A stretch of DNA of 64,000 nt from Prorocentrum cordatum (Eukaryota > Sar > Dinophyceae > Prorocentrales > Prorocentraceae), in assembly GCA_963575745.1 (NCBI GenBank), contig CAUYUJ010002736.1, positions 76,489 to 140,488 on the forward strand, in the 5' to 3' direction. This document shows, one piece after another, positions 20,575 through 30,000 of the stretch (its first letter is position 1; each line of letters starts with the position of its first letter). The notes beneath the pieces were generated by a model. The model was not told the DNA's origin. It was given only the letters and a program-made list of their open reading frames with translations, and did no database searches. A program made the translations under genes and the position numbers.

Positions 20575-21050
20575 GCCTAGTTGGACGGGCCGAAAGTCAT
20601 GCCGTGGCATGGCGCTTGAACTAATGACGCCTGCGCTGCAGTGGGAACACGATTTGGAACGAGCGGGAACGCGGAAATGAGGCCAGCGCTGCAGCTGGAA
20701 CACGATTCGGAACGAGCGGTAGCCCGAAAAGAAGGCCAGCGCTTCAGCGAGAGCAGCATTTTGAACAAACAAAGATACAAACGCGGAAACGCGGAAATGA
20801 GGACGCGTAGCTTGACATAGCATGGCGTGGCGACGCCCCAAGGTGGGGTGGCTTCTGCGTTCCAGAAAGTCAACGAATCGAAACCGACCGTGGGATCACT
20901 TCCGATGGTTTTTTCCGGGTGGGTATTTTCTAGATGTTGGGGCCTATTGTGAAGGACCGGAATCCATGCCGTGGCATGGCGCTTGAAAGACTGACGCCAG
21001 CTCTGCAGCGGGAACACGGTTCGGAACGCGCATAATTGCAGCGGGAGCAC
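20575..21050. repeat. Family J repeat, copy 2
   Basis: Shares TGACGCCTGCGCTGCAG, GAACACGATTCGGAACGAGC, GCGCTTCAGCGAGAGCAGCA and the AAAGTCAACGAATCGA block with copy 1, with one part duplicated at about 20940-21040. Confidence 0.75.
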
Positions 21051-21055
21051 TTGTC

Positions 21056-21222
21056 TAGGAGGAGGAGGAGGAGGAGGAGGAGGAGGAGGAGGAGGAGGAG
21101 GAGGAGGAGGAGGAGGAGGAGGAGGAGGAGGAGGAGGAGGAGGAGGAGGAGGAGGAAGGAGGAGGAGGAGGAGGAGGAGGAGGAGGAGGGAGAGGAGGAG
21201 GGAGGAGGAGGGAGGAGGCGGC
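21056..21222. repeat. (GGA)n array
   Basis: One of the purest arrays in the window, about 45 nearly uninterrupted GGA triplets then mixed GGA/GGGA. Confidence 0.95.
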
Positions 21223-21379
21223 AGGAGGGCTCGGCAGGCAGCCACGGGCCCGGCCGGGAGCCCGCCGCTCCTGCCGCGGTCGGGGGCGCCCGTGGGCGGT
21301 GGCGCTTCGCGGGTGATGCACGGAGGGGAGGCCCGCATTGGGGTGGCTCAGAGCAGGAAGAGGTAATCAGCATGCCTCT

Positions 21380-21545
21380 TGCAGGGTCAGACGAGGACGA
21401 CAAGACCATGTTCTTCTGCGCCGTGTGCGGTGTGCGTACACCCCGTCTCGGTGCTACTGGCTAGGCAAGGAGTGTCAGCAGCATGAACTGCCTGGCGCTC
21501 CCACCACGCTTCGCCAGAACTATTCTGGCATGCTCCCGCACCTCG
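21380..21545 (+). pseudogene. Possible zinc-finger fragment of a retroelement
   Basis: One frame reads DEDDKTMFFCAVCGVRTPRL, and the next frame continues WLGKECQQHE and ends MLPHLGEHKRG. A CxxC pair followed by a basic stretch ending in an H-x-G-like motif resembles the C-terminal zinc fingers of dinoflagellate LINE ORF2 proteins (compare 30.6 kb). The frame change and lack of other domains mark it as a fragment at best. Confidence 0.25.
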
Positions 21546-21790
21546 GTGAACACAAACGCGGTGAGTGCGAGCTCGAGCCGTGGTGCGGTATATCTGCTAC
21601 GCGTCCGGTCTGTCGCCGCCTGGCCTCTACCCTTGGCCTGGTTTCTCCGTTTTGGGCCTCCTGGGAGGCCCCCGTCGCCGCTGCTGGATTCGCCCCGAAG
21701 TCCTGGTCAGAACGCACCCTGGGAGAGGTCCAGGGAGTGGCGGCACCGTTGCCTCTCGGGCTCCCCGGTGGCGCGGCGTGGGCATAGGGA

Positions 21791-21891
21791 TTGCCGCCAA
21801 GGAGGACGAGGCCACCATGCGCGAGAAGTTCCGGCGGCTCGGGGAGTTCATCGAGCGCGGAGGGGCGGGCGTTCTTGTGCCCCCTCACTGA
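21791..21891 (+). CDS. Candidate terminal exon, unknown protein
   Basis: After a CATAG acceptor-like site the frame reads AAKEDEATMREKFRRLGEFI, then a Gly-rich end and a TGA at 21889. Codon use is strongly G/C-ending, and the peptide looks like a normal charged helix. No upstream exon could be joined with confidence and no family is recognised. Confidence 0.25.
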
Positions 21892-22276
21892 TGCCGCCCC
21901 CTTCCCGCCTGCTCTCCCCCTCTCGCTCTTCACTCGAGTGAGGAGCCAACAGGTAGCCCCGACACCCATACTACAAGCCTCGTCAAAAATAAACAGAAGA
22001 CTTCTGAATTCGGTGATTGAGGGGTCAGCGCTACTCCAATGCTGACGGATGCCTGTTGACTCGGACGCGGTGTTGTCCAGAAACCGACCCCACCCCCTCA
22101 GCATCGAAGCACGCGCTTTCTGACAAGCGCCCGAAAGCATCGGGCTCCAGGTTTCAGCTTCCATGTCTGGATGTTTTCGACGAGGCTTTTGGGCGCTCGC
22201 TGCATGGCCCTGGGCGTGTTCTGAGCAGCCCTGCCCCACTGGATTCCTCCCTGGGGTGCGTTTACAGTGCCGTTTT

Positions 22277-22308
22277 TAATACATGCTCCGCGTGCGGATC
22301 ATGTATTA
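22277..22308. repeat. Short palindrome
   Basis: TAATACATGCTCCGCG faces TGCGGATCATGTATTA, 14 of 16 positions paired; flanking CAGT and ACTG extend the inversion. Confidence 0.65.
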
Positions 22309-22472
22309 GAACTGCAGGGATTTAGTATTCAAAACAAAGATGAGCTCATTCATACATGTATTCATCGATTCATCATGCACTAAAAGCCCGACATGTTTTA
22401 AGATCCTAGGAATTCAAACCTGCCCTGTGAGCAGCCCTGCCCCACTCGATTCCTCCCTGTCAGGAGCGAAAG

Positions 22473-22600
22473 AAGGACGTACACGTACATGAATCTACGC
22501 TGGTTTTGAGAGTACGCATTGCGCAAATGTTCGTTTCACGCGGCCAGTCTCGCGGATCGAGGGGCCGTGTTCATGTACATAGCTGGGCGCGTACGTCCTT
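22473..22600. mobile_element. Family LL inverted-repeat element
   Basis: AAGGACGTACACGTACATGA at the left faces TTCATGTACATAGCTGGGCG with CGTACGTCCTT at the right. Single copy; a short MITE is the likeliest reading. Confidence 0.5.
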
Positions 22601-22740
22601 TGTGGGCTCCCTGCCCTGGGGTGCGTTGATGTACTGAGCCGCGCTTCGCTCGTCCGGTGCTTTGTTGCTCATGCCCTCTGCTCAGACGCATCCCTCTCCC
22701 GTGGCCGCCCCCCGAGGGCCCGTGTTTCGGCACGATTTCC

Positions 22741-22912
22741 TCGGGGAGGGGAGAGAGCACACAGAGACACAACTCGTCGTCGACGCCCCAGAAAAAATAT
22801 GCGAAGCTATGGGAAGTGGGGGGGGGAAGGCAACAAAAAATCCAACAGTATGGGGAACTGCGGGGAGTCTATTTCTGTCTGTGTGTATTTGTTTGCGTGT
22901 CCTCGGGTCCCT
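22741..22912. mobile_element. Family H fold-back element, copy 2
   Basis: GGGAGGGGAGAGAGCACACA, GACGCCCCAGAAAAAATATG and TCTGTGTGTATTTGTTTGCG follow the order of copy 1. Confidence 0.65.
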
Positions 22913-22914
22913 TG

Positions 22915-23150
22915 CGTTTCGCCGGGAGGCCCCAGAGCCCACGAGGCCCCAAAGGGGCCCAAAAAGACGCCCCTCGAGCACCCCAAACGGCCTCCAAGAG
23001 GCCTCCAAAATTGCCTTCAAGTGGCCTCCAGGAAGCCTACCACGAATCCCAAACGAGCTTCCAAGGGGCCTCTAACGTGAACCGAGAACCCGAGATCTTC
23101 GCCCCAGGAGACCCCCAGGAGCCGTCAAGAGGTCCCCAAGAAGCTTGGCG
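22915..23150. repeat. Family M-type degenerate repeats
   Basis: AGGCCCCAAAGGGGCCC and CCTCCAAGAGGCCTCCAA words, directly after family H copy 2. Confidence 0.6.
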
Positions 23151-23280
23151 ACAGATCACCAGTCGACTGGTCGATGAGAGCGGATGAGGAGGCGTGAGGA
23201 AAAGGCGGGAGGAAACAGAGAATGTTGATTTCATTATTCCTGACCGCCTTGTTTTCTCAATGCGGTCCGCACTCGACCAG

Positions 23281-23321
23281 CTAGAACCTAAGCGCGCGCG
23301 AAGCGCGCGCGATGGTTCTAG
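23281..23321. repeat. Family Y hairpin, copy 1 (41 nt)
   Basis: CTAGAACC and AGCGCGCGCG pair with CGCGCGC and GGTTCTAG around a GAA loop, giving an almost perfect stem. A second copy lies at 58058-58096. Confidence 0.85.
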
Positions 23322-23499
23322 TAAGTTATACTGCGGATTGTATGCCCCTGATTGGGGGGGGCTAGCGGCTGGCCAGGTGGCCCGGTAGGAGTACGTGTTG
23401 ACCAGGAGTGTGCAGGTATCGGGTGGGGATGCAAGGGGCATCAGTCCCTAAGGCCTTGTCGACTTTTTCGCTAATCGACTTGTGGGGATCGAGCCAGAT

Positions 23500-23572
23500 A
23501 AATTTAGGTAAATGCAGATAAATCCAGGTGCATCGAGATGCATCCGGGTAAATCCAGGTAAATCCAGAGATC
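23500..23572. repeat. Short tandem repeat, ATAAATCCAGGT-like
   Basis: About six 10-12 bp units (TAAATCCAGGT) with a small GGTGCATCGAGATGCATCC palindrome inside. The rest of 23330-23850 shows no gene. Confidence 0.7.
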
Positions 23573-23851
23573 TCCAAGAAAGTTGGAGCAACTCGCGGCC
23601 GCTCCAGCCCGAGTCCAAGGACAGCAGAAGTCGTTCAGCCTTGAACGAATCAGGGCAAACGTGCTCCATCGCAAGGCCAAGCGGGCAGGAGAAGCTGCAG
23701 GCGGAGGTGCGGGTAAGGGGGGCGCGGGAGGAGGAGGAGGGAAGAAGGGCGTCTCAGATATCCTGAGTACCGATTGCCAGCCACGTGCTCTCTGGCGCCA
23801 GGGGCCTAGCTGAGTTTTTTAATGCGGTGATTCCTCACATATCATTAGGAA

Positions 23852-24085
23852 GGGAGAGAGAGGGCGGGGAGAGGCATGCTCATGGGGAGAGGCAGGAAGG
23901 GGAACGGGGAGAAGGGGGGGAGGGAAGAAGGGGGGGGGAGGGAGGAAGGGAGGGAGGGAGGAGGGAGGGATGGAAGGAGGGTGGGAGGGTGGGACGGAGG
24001 AATGGAGAGGGAGGGAGGGAGGGAGAGGGAGAGGGAGAAGGAGGGAGGGAGAAGAAGGGAGGGAGGGAGAAGGAGGGGAGAGGGC
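23852..24085. repeat. (GGGA)n/(GGA)n array
   Basis: Purine-only G-rich tract, mostly GGGA and GGAA units. Long frames on both strands are repeat translations. Confidence 0.95.
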
Positions 24086-24195
24086 CAGAGGGAGGGGTCT
24101 TCGTCGCCCTCGCCCTTCTCGTCCCCCCCGCCGTGGTCCGCCCTCCTCGCCCTCTCCCCCCTTCGCCCCCCTGGAATCTCTGAACCCCCCTCTTC

Positions 24196-24258
24196 CTCCT
24201 CCTCCTTGTCCTCCTCCTCCTCCTCCTCCTCCTCCTCCTCCTCCTCCTCCTCCTCCTC
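24196..24258. repeat. (TCC)n array directly before the spliced leader
   Basis: TCC triplets run to the base before the spliced-leader sequence. The matching array at 31297 lies beyond the LINE's 3' end. Confidence 0.95.
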
Positions 24259-24280
24259 TCCGTAGCCATTTTGGCTCAAG
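24259..24280 (+). other. Dinoflagellate spliced-leader sequence (dinoSL)
   Basis: All 22 positions (TC then CGTAGCCATTTTGGCTCAAG) match the conserved dinoflagellate leader that is trans-spliced onto nuclear mRNAs. It is not followed by the donor GT of an SL RNA gene, so it is a leader already joined to a transcript and copied back into DNA. It forms the exact 5' end of the LINE. Confidence 0.95.
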
Positions 24281-24470
24281 GCTCATGCTTTTGCGGGCTG
24301 AGCCCGTATTGGCATTCACGGATACCGCTAGTCCGCGGCAGTGCCAGAGCGCTTGCGCTCGACAGTTTCTTCGCCTACACCGAGGGGTTGGGCTCCCTCA
24401 CCAGTGTTGTCGCCACGACTAGGCTGTGCGCTGGTCGGTGGCTAGTTGCTCTCCTGTGGGGCTGTGCGCA

Positions 24471-25586
24471 ATGGCACCCAAGCAACGCGTCGAGAACGCG
24501 CAGCCTTGGAAGTGCAAGTGGTGCGTGCACAAGCCCACGGGGACAGCTTGGATCAATCGTGCAGATCACAAGTGGTGCGCGCAATGCAACTTGCCCAAGG
24601 GGTCGGCGTTCGGAGGAGTGCCGCCGCCCAAGGTCCCCGTGGCGCGCAGCCCAGCGATGCAGTCTCAGCGTGAAGTTGCCCTGGCACGACAGCTCGCCGA
24701 CCTTCAACGCCAGATGCAGCAAATGCAGCAGCCGTCGACTGGCACCGACGCCGCGTCTGCGTCCGTTCCGCCCTGGGCTACCGACGCCAGTCCTCAGGCT
24801 GCACGGCGCACTCGTCTGGCAGAGATCGGCAACATTCTCAAGTCGCTGGGGTCCTCTGATGCTGAGTACCGTGACAAGCTCCTGGCTGAGCGCACTTCCC
24901 TGCAGGAGCAGCTGCAGTCCGAGAAGCCTCTCGAGAGCAACGTCAATGCCCAGAATCGGAAGGTCACGGAGGCTCGGAAAAAGAAGGCCAACTGTGCAGC
25001 CAAGGTCCAGGCTGCCAAGGAGGCGGTCGAGAAGGCCAAGGATGCCTTGGCCAAGGCCGAGGCCGCTGAATCCGAGGCCGCCACCAACTTGCTCTCCTTG
25101 GAGAATGAGCTGCGGGAAATTGTGGCGCGTGGGCTTCCTGTCGGTGGCGAGGCGAAGCCGCCGACGCTCGGCACGGTCATCCCTGGTCTCAAGTCCACCG
25201 TGTCTCAGCTGGGTGAGGTGCTACAATCTCTCGGTGGCTCTGAGCGTTTTGCTGCTGGCATGCAGGCTATGGCGGAGATGGTCGCTAAGCTGGAGCAGGA
25301 ACCAACAGAGGCGAACCCACCGCCACCTGCTGCGGCTGAGCCTGCCGAGCAGGACGACGAGGATGCAGAGGAAATGGCTGTCGATCAAGAGGAAGAGGCT
25401 CACAAGCACATCGACGAGATGGACGCGCCCACATGCCGTGAGCATCTTCGCAGCTGTGGTCTCGATGTACCCGCGCCAGGCGACGTGGATGATGATGATG
25501 ACGCTCCTGTCCTGCGTGATCGGCTCAAGCGGCATTTGGCCAGCGCGCAGAGCCTCGCCAAGAAGCTCAAGGCCACTTCGAAGTGA
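24471..25586 (+). CDS. LINE-A ORF1 protein (zinc-binding motif plus coiled coil)
   Basis: A 371-residue protein, probably the nucleic-acid-binding partner of ORF2 in the retrotransposition particle. The N-terminus (residues 13-45) has WKCKWC, an N, then WCAQC, a four-cysteine pattern resembling a RanBP2-type zinc finger. The middle (about 60-260) is Gln-, Lys-, Glu- and Ala-rich with long helical, coiled-coil-like stretches. The C-terminal part is acidic (QDDEDAEEMAVDQEEE), followed by MDAPTCREHLRSCGLDVPAP, which resembles a SAP-type DNA-binding helix. ATG 24471 is chosen because it starts the zinc-binding region and is the first ATG in this frame that is not followed by low-complexity sequence. 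Codon use is G/C-ending. The frame is intact. Confidence 0.8.
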   Translation: MAPKQRVENAQPWKCKWCVHKPTGTAWINRADHKWCAQCNLPKGSAFGGVPPPKVPVARSPAMQSQREVALARQLADLQRQMQQMQQPSTGTDAASASVPPWATDASPQAARRTRLAEIGNILKSLGSSDAEYRDKLLAERTSLQEQLQSEKPLESNVNAQNRKVTEARKKKANCAAKVQAAKEAVEKAKDALAKAEAAESEAATNLLSLENELREIVARGLPVGGEAKPPTLGTVIPGLKSTVSQLGEVLQSLGGSERFAAGMQAMAEMVAKLEQEPTEANPPPPAAAEPAEQDDEDAEEMAVDQEEEAHKHIDEMDAPTCREHLRSCGLDVPAPGDVDDDDDAPVLRDRLKRHLASAQSLAKKLKATSK

Positions 25587-25635
25587 GTACTTGGGTTCCC
25601 ATCGAGTTACCGTGTCCATCCTACTTTGTTTAGCA

Positions 25636-27034
25636 ATGATGACGGCTCACTGTGCCAACTTGGACGACTCTGACGTCGACCCGTTTCAGGACATCGATGA
25701 CCCTGGCCCCTTTCTTTCGGAACAGTATGACGTTGCGTTCGTGGATGGTGACGTACCTACGAGTGCGACGCCCGTGCGGCCTGCTACGTCAGGCGCTCCA
25801 TCCGCTTCGTCTTCCTTGTCGAGTTCGACTGGCTGCGGGCCCCCTGAGAAGGCTGCCCCCCGCCAAGTGTGTGAACCCTCGGTAGGCTGGTGTTCTGCTT
25901 CGGCAGTGGGCCAGGACCGCCGTGCGAGTTCTCTGGGCCTGGGATCGGCTGGAGGGGTGCCTGCGAGTACCTCTTCGACCTCGGCCACGCGCGGACCCAC
26001 GAGTACCGCGTCCTCGTCCAAACCTTTTGCTGCATCTATATCGAAATCTAGAAGGCACCTGCCGCGTATCGTCTCGCTCAATGGAAGCTCTTTCGGGCCC
26101 ATCGTCGACTACGCGGTGCAGGCTGATTGCTCGGTCATGGCTGTCCAGGAGACGCACGTGGACCAAGAGCACTTGGCTGACAAGCAGCATGCCATGCTCG
26201 ACGCGGGCTGGAAGGGCCTGTGGGCACCGGCCATCAGCAGTGACAGCGGCGCTGGTACTTCAGGTGGCGTGGCAGTGTTGGTTCCGTCGCACATCACGGC
26301 TATGGCTCCGCCGCAGCTTGACAGCCATATCTTGATTCCAGGACGCGCAGTGGCTTGCCACGTTAGATGGGGACTGCCAGGTGGACTCGTGGTCATCTCG
26401 GCGTACCTCAAGGACGGCGAGGGTTTCGGTGCGGCCAATTGCTCGTACGTTTGGGCCCTCGTGCAGTACGTGTGTGTGCTGAACGCGCTCCAGTTGCCCT
26501 GGATCATCTGCGCGGACTGGAACATGGAGATCGACGAGCTCAACCAGTCGGGTTGGCTGGAGGCTGTGAGTGCCCTCGCATATGTTTCTGCCCTGCCCAG
26601 CTGCAGGCACTCACAGCCTGGCTCTTTTATTGATTTCTTCGTAGCTAGCAGCATGCTAGCGACTCGTTTGCACAAGCAGGTTCATGTTGATGAGGAGGCC
26701 TCTACTTATCCTCACCTTCCCGTCTCCATAGGCTTCGCCTCGTCTGATACCCCGATGTGGGCCAGAGTCCCCGATGAGCCCAAGCCTTTCCCTGCCGTGC
26801 CCCCCATTGGGTGCGCGAGGCCCCCTGTGTGCCCTTGGAAGGCCGTGCTCGATGTTGCGGGCCCCGAGCTTTTGGCCCAAGGGGACCTCGCGGGGCTCTG
26901 GGACCTGGTCATCTCGGGGATTGAGTTCGAGCTGTCCTCTAGGTGGGACCGCATCGGTGTTTGTTCGTCTGGCTTCTTGGGGAGAGCGGGCCCGCCCAGG
27001 ACTAAGTGGAAGAAGCTTGCGTGGGCCCCCCCCC
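25636..27034 (+). CDS. LINE-A ORF2, N-terminal part: endonuclease domain
   Basis: About 466 residues before the frameshift. After a Ser/Pro-rich N-terminus (1-140), an exonuclease-endonuclease-phosphatase fold of the LINE type runs from about 145 to 365. It nicks target DNA to prime reverse transcription. Visible motifs in order are Asn149 (SLNGSS), Glu172 (VQETH), Tyr257 (ISAYLKD), Asp294 and Asn296 (CADWNM), Asp333 (FIDFF) and His360 (YPHLPV). All catalytic positions appear intact, although the last motif is PHLP and not the usual SDHxP. ORF2 starts at tandem ATGs 49 nt after the ORF1 stop, in another frame, so it would need reinitiation or a second transcript. The frame is left at the run of nine C at 27026-27034. 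Confidence 0.85.
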
Positions 27035-30000
27035 AAGACTCGCACTTACAAGGACCCCAGCACCAAGGCTTGGGCCACAGCTTTGTGCTGGGCGAAGCAC
27101 CTCGGCAAATGTAGGCAGTTTCTCACCAAGGAGGTTGCAGGCCTCCAGGAGTGTGCAGCCATGTGCGAGCTTACTCCCAACCAGCATGTCAAGCTCCTGC
27201 GTGCGCTGGCCGATGCTTCCAATTTCATGATCAAAGTCGGTGCGTGCAAAAAGGTGCTTGCTAGGCTCGACGATCGAACGTCTGGGTTCTTTCAGTCAGG
27301 GTTTGCCGTCCTGGCCAGAGCTGATTTTGCCGAATGTCTTACGCATGTGTATCTCACCGCCAAGGCCAAGATCGGGGCTGCCGAAGCCGCCGCGAGCTCA
27401 GCTTGGCTGGCCTGGGCCCGAGAAGCTTTTCAGAGAGGAGCGTCTCAGGCCCATAGGTTCAGCAAGGTGCGAGCGGTCCAGGAGGTCGTTGCTGCTGGTT
27501 CCAAGTCCCAACCCTTCCAGCTCGCTGATCAGGAGATGCAGCCATGGGCTGACATCTGGAGGACCCACGACTGTTCTAAGCTTCCGCTCCCCGATGGGGC
27601 CCACGCCTGGCCCTCGCTCCCTTGCATCACTGCCTTAGAGGTTGAGGATTGCATCCAGCAGTTTAAGATCAGCACGGCGGCAGGCCCTTCGCGGATTGCG
27701 CCCAGGGCTCTGCCCCACCTCAGCCAAGGAGCCTACGAAGGCATAGCGTTTTTGTTCAACGGATGCGAGGCCCAGCTAGCTTGGCCCAACGATCGAGTTT
27801 GGACGGAGATGGTGCGTTTGGCCAAGCCTGATGGGGGAGTCCGCTTGATAGCCCTAATTAACACCCTCTGCCGAGTCTGGGGCAAGCTCAGGAAGCCTGT
27901 TACTTGTAGCTGGCAAGAGTTGCATGGTTGTCTCGAGATCTGGGGCACCAGGAAGCGGCACAGCTCCACGGACAGCGCTTTCGCGCACAACCTGTCCGCT
28001 GAGCTAGCGTCCCTGCTCGGCGAAATCTCTATTTCAGTTTTGCTGGATATGATCAAGTGCTTCGAAATGATTCACCCTGCCCAACTCATCAAGGAGGCTG
28101 AGGCTGTCAGCTTTCCGCCGCGCCTCGTGTGGATGCTTGTGGATTTGTACAGGCAGCCACGGCGTCTGAAGGCATTCGGAAGCCTTTCCGAGTCCCTCGA
28201 GGTTTTCCAAGGCATCCTAGCTGGATGCAGCCATGCCACAGGTATGCTGTTCGTGCTGACTTTTCGGGCGCTCAAGCGCCTCAACCAGATTGCCCCGTGT
28301 GTGACGCCGCGTGCGTTAGTTGATGACGTGTCGCTGCAGCTGGTCGCCACGACGCCTGACACCTTGCCGCAGCTAGAGAAGGCTGTACGGATCTTCAGGT
28401 ACGACGCCCAGGTACTAGGGCTGACCACCCAGCCCAAGAAGTCTGGTATCGTGGCGGCCTCGGGAAGGTCCAAGAGGTTGTTTCGGCACGGAGCGGCGCA
28501 GCTCAAACTTCAGTTTCGGCCATGGATGCGCAACCTGGGGCACGAGTTAGCTGGTGGCAAAGTGTTGAGGCTCCAGGAGAAGGCACGCCTCAAGTCTCTG
28601 AAGCAGCGCCGTCGCAAGTACATGGCGCTGCGCAGCGCCGTCGGGCGCAAGGCTTCGCTCTTGTTCAGAACGGGAGCGCTACCAGCTGCTGGGCATGGTG
28701 GCGGTGTATCTGGAGTTGCTGACGTTTCTCTTCGATATTTCAGACAGTTGGCCTCGACCCTCGCAGGGGGTAAAAAACATGGGGGGGTCACAGCGTATCT
28801 CCTCGCTCACCGCGACCCCTACTACGATCCCATTTTCGACTGCACGCTCACCATATGCCCCCGCTACGCGGCCTGGATCTGGGACAGCAGAGTTTGTCTT
28901 GGGAGGGCCCAGAGGGCCTGGGCCCAACTACGTCATTACTTCGACGACAACCCGACGTGGCAGATAGCGAAGGGGCCCATGTCGGCCTGCTGGCTTTCCC
29001 TTCATCGTATCGGTTGGGCCATGACCAGCGCCCACACGTTCCGCTCGGACACTAATATCACGATAAACTTAGTCACGACTTGCCCGTACGACGTCAAGCT
29101 ATACATGATAGAAGGTATTCAGAGGTGGCAACATCGTCGGCTGCTTCATCACATGCCCACGTCCCAGGGCACCGAGCAGGTCTGGCACAGGGCGTTGAGA
29201 GGAGGTCTTCAAGCGATTCGGTGTCCGCGGCAACTTGGTGCTCTCTCGGCTGTCATGGCTGATGTTATTCCTCTTCCAGGTGTGCGTGCTTCCCAGGGTT
29301 ACCGCATAAGCCCTGAATGTCGTGTGTGTCAGGCTCCCCAGGGCTCCTACGGGCACATCTGGTACGACTGTGCGGGCTTGGTATTGGATGGAGTTGACGG
29401 GCTTGGCGAGCAGGTCCCTGAGGAGATTCTGAGCCATAGGAATGCTCTAATTAATTCATGTCTAGATATCTTGGGGTACCCGCAGGCCGAAACCACTTAT
29501 CTCACCTATGGGATCCCCTCGCTCTCTGTGGCTTTGGAGCCCCCCGAGGCCCACCCTCAGGTCCAGTCCTGGGGGAACGTTTCAGGCCCGTGGGGGCCCA
29601 CCTGTTTCGTCGATGGGAGCTGCCTCCAGTCAAGTCTCCCTGAGGTTGCTCGGGCTGGCTGGGCAGCGGTCCAATTAAATCAAGATTTAATTCCAGTTCG
29701 TGCCGTCTTCGGCGCATTGCCTGGCGTGCGCCAGACCATCGGACGTGCGGAGCGGTGGTCAATACGTCAGGCTCTGCACTTTGCGCCTAAGGTGGAAAAA
29801 ATTGTGTCCGACCTGCAGGCCAGCGTTCGTGAAGGCAACGCGTGGGGCCCAGAGCAGGCTGCTGGTCTAGCCAAACATGCGTCGATTTGGGCGGACATTT
29901 TCAGGAACCAGCAGCACGACCCCCCCCAATTTGTCTGGTGCCCCGCCCACCTTTCGCTCGATGATGCTGTAGAAAAAGGCGTCTCTCTTGAGCACTGGGC

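Larger units (their letters stand above)
22222..22640. repeat. Direct repeats around two inverted-repeat elements
   Basis: GAGCAGCCCTGCCCCACT and GATTCCTCCCTG occur at 22222 and again at 22431, and CCCTGGGGTGCGTT returns at about 22614. Confidence 0.6.

Noticed and set aside
25583-25634. Possible intron between ORF1 and ORF2 of LINE-A (GTGAGT to TTTAG).
   Set aside because: Joining these sites does not connect to the ORF2 frame and meets a stop shortly after.
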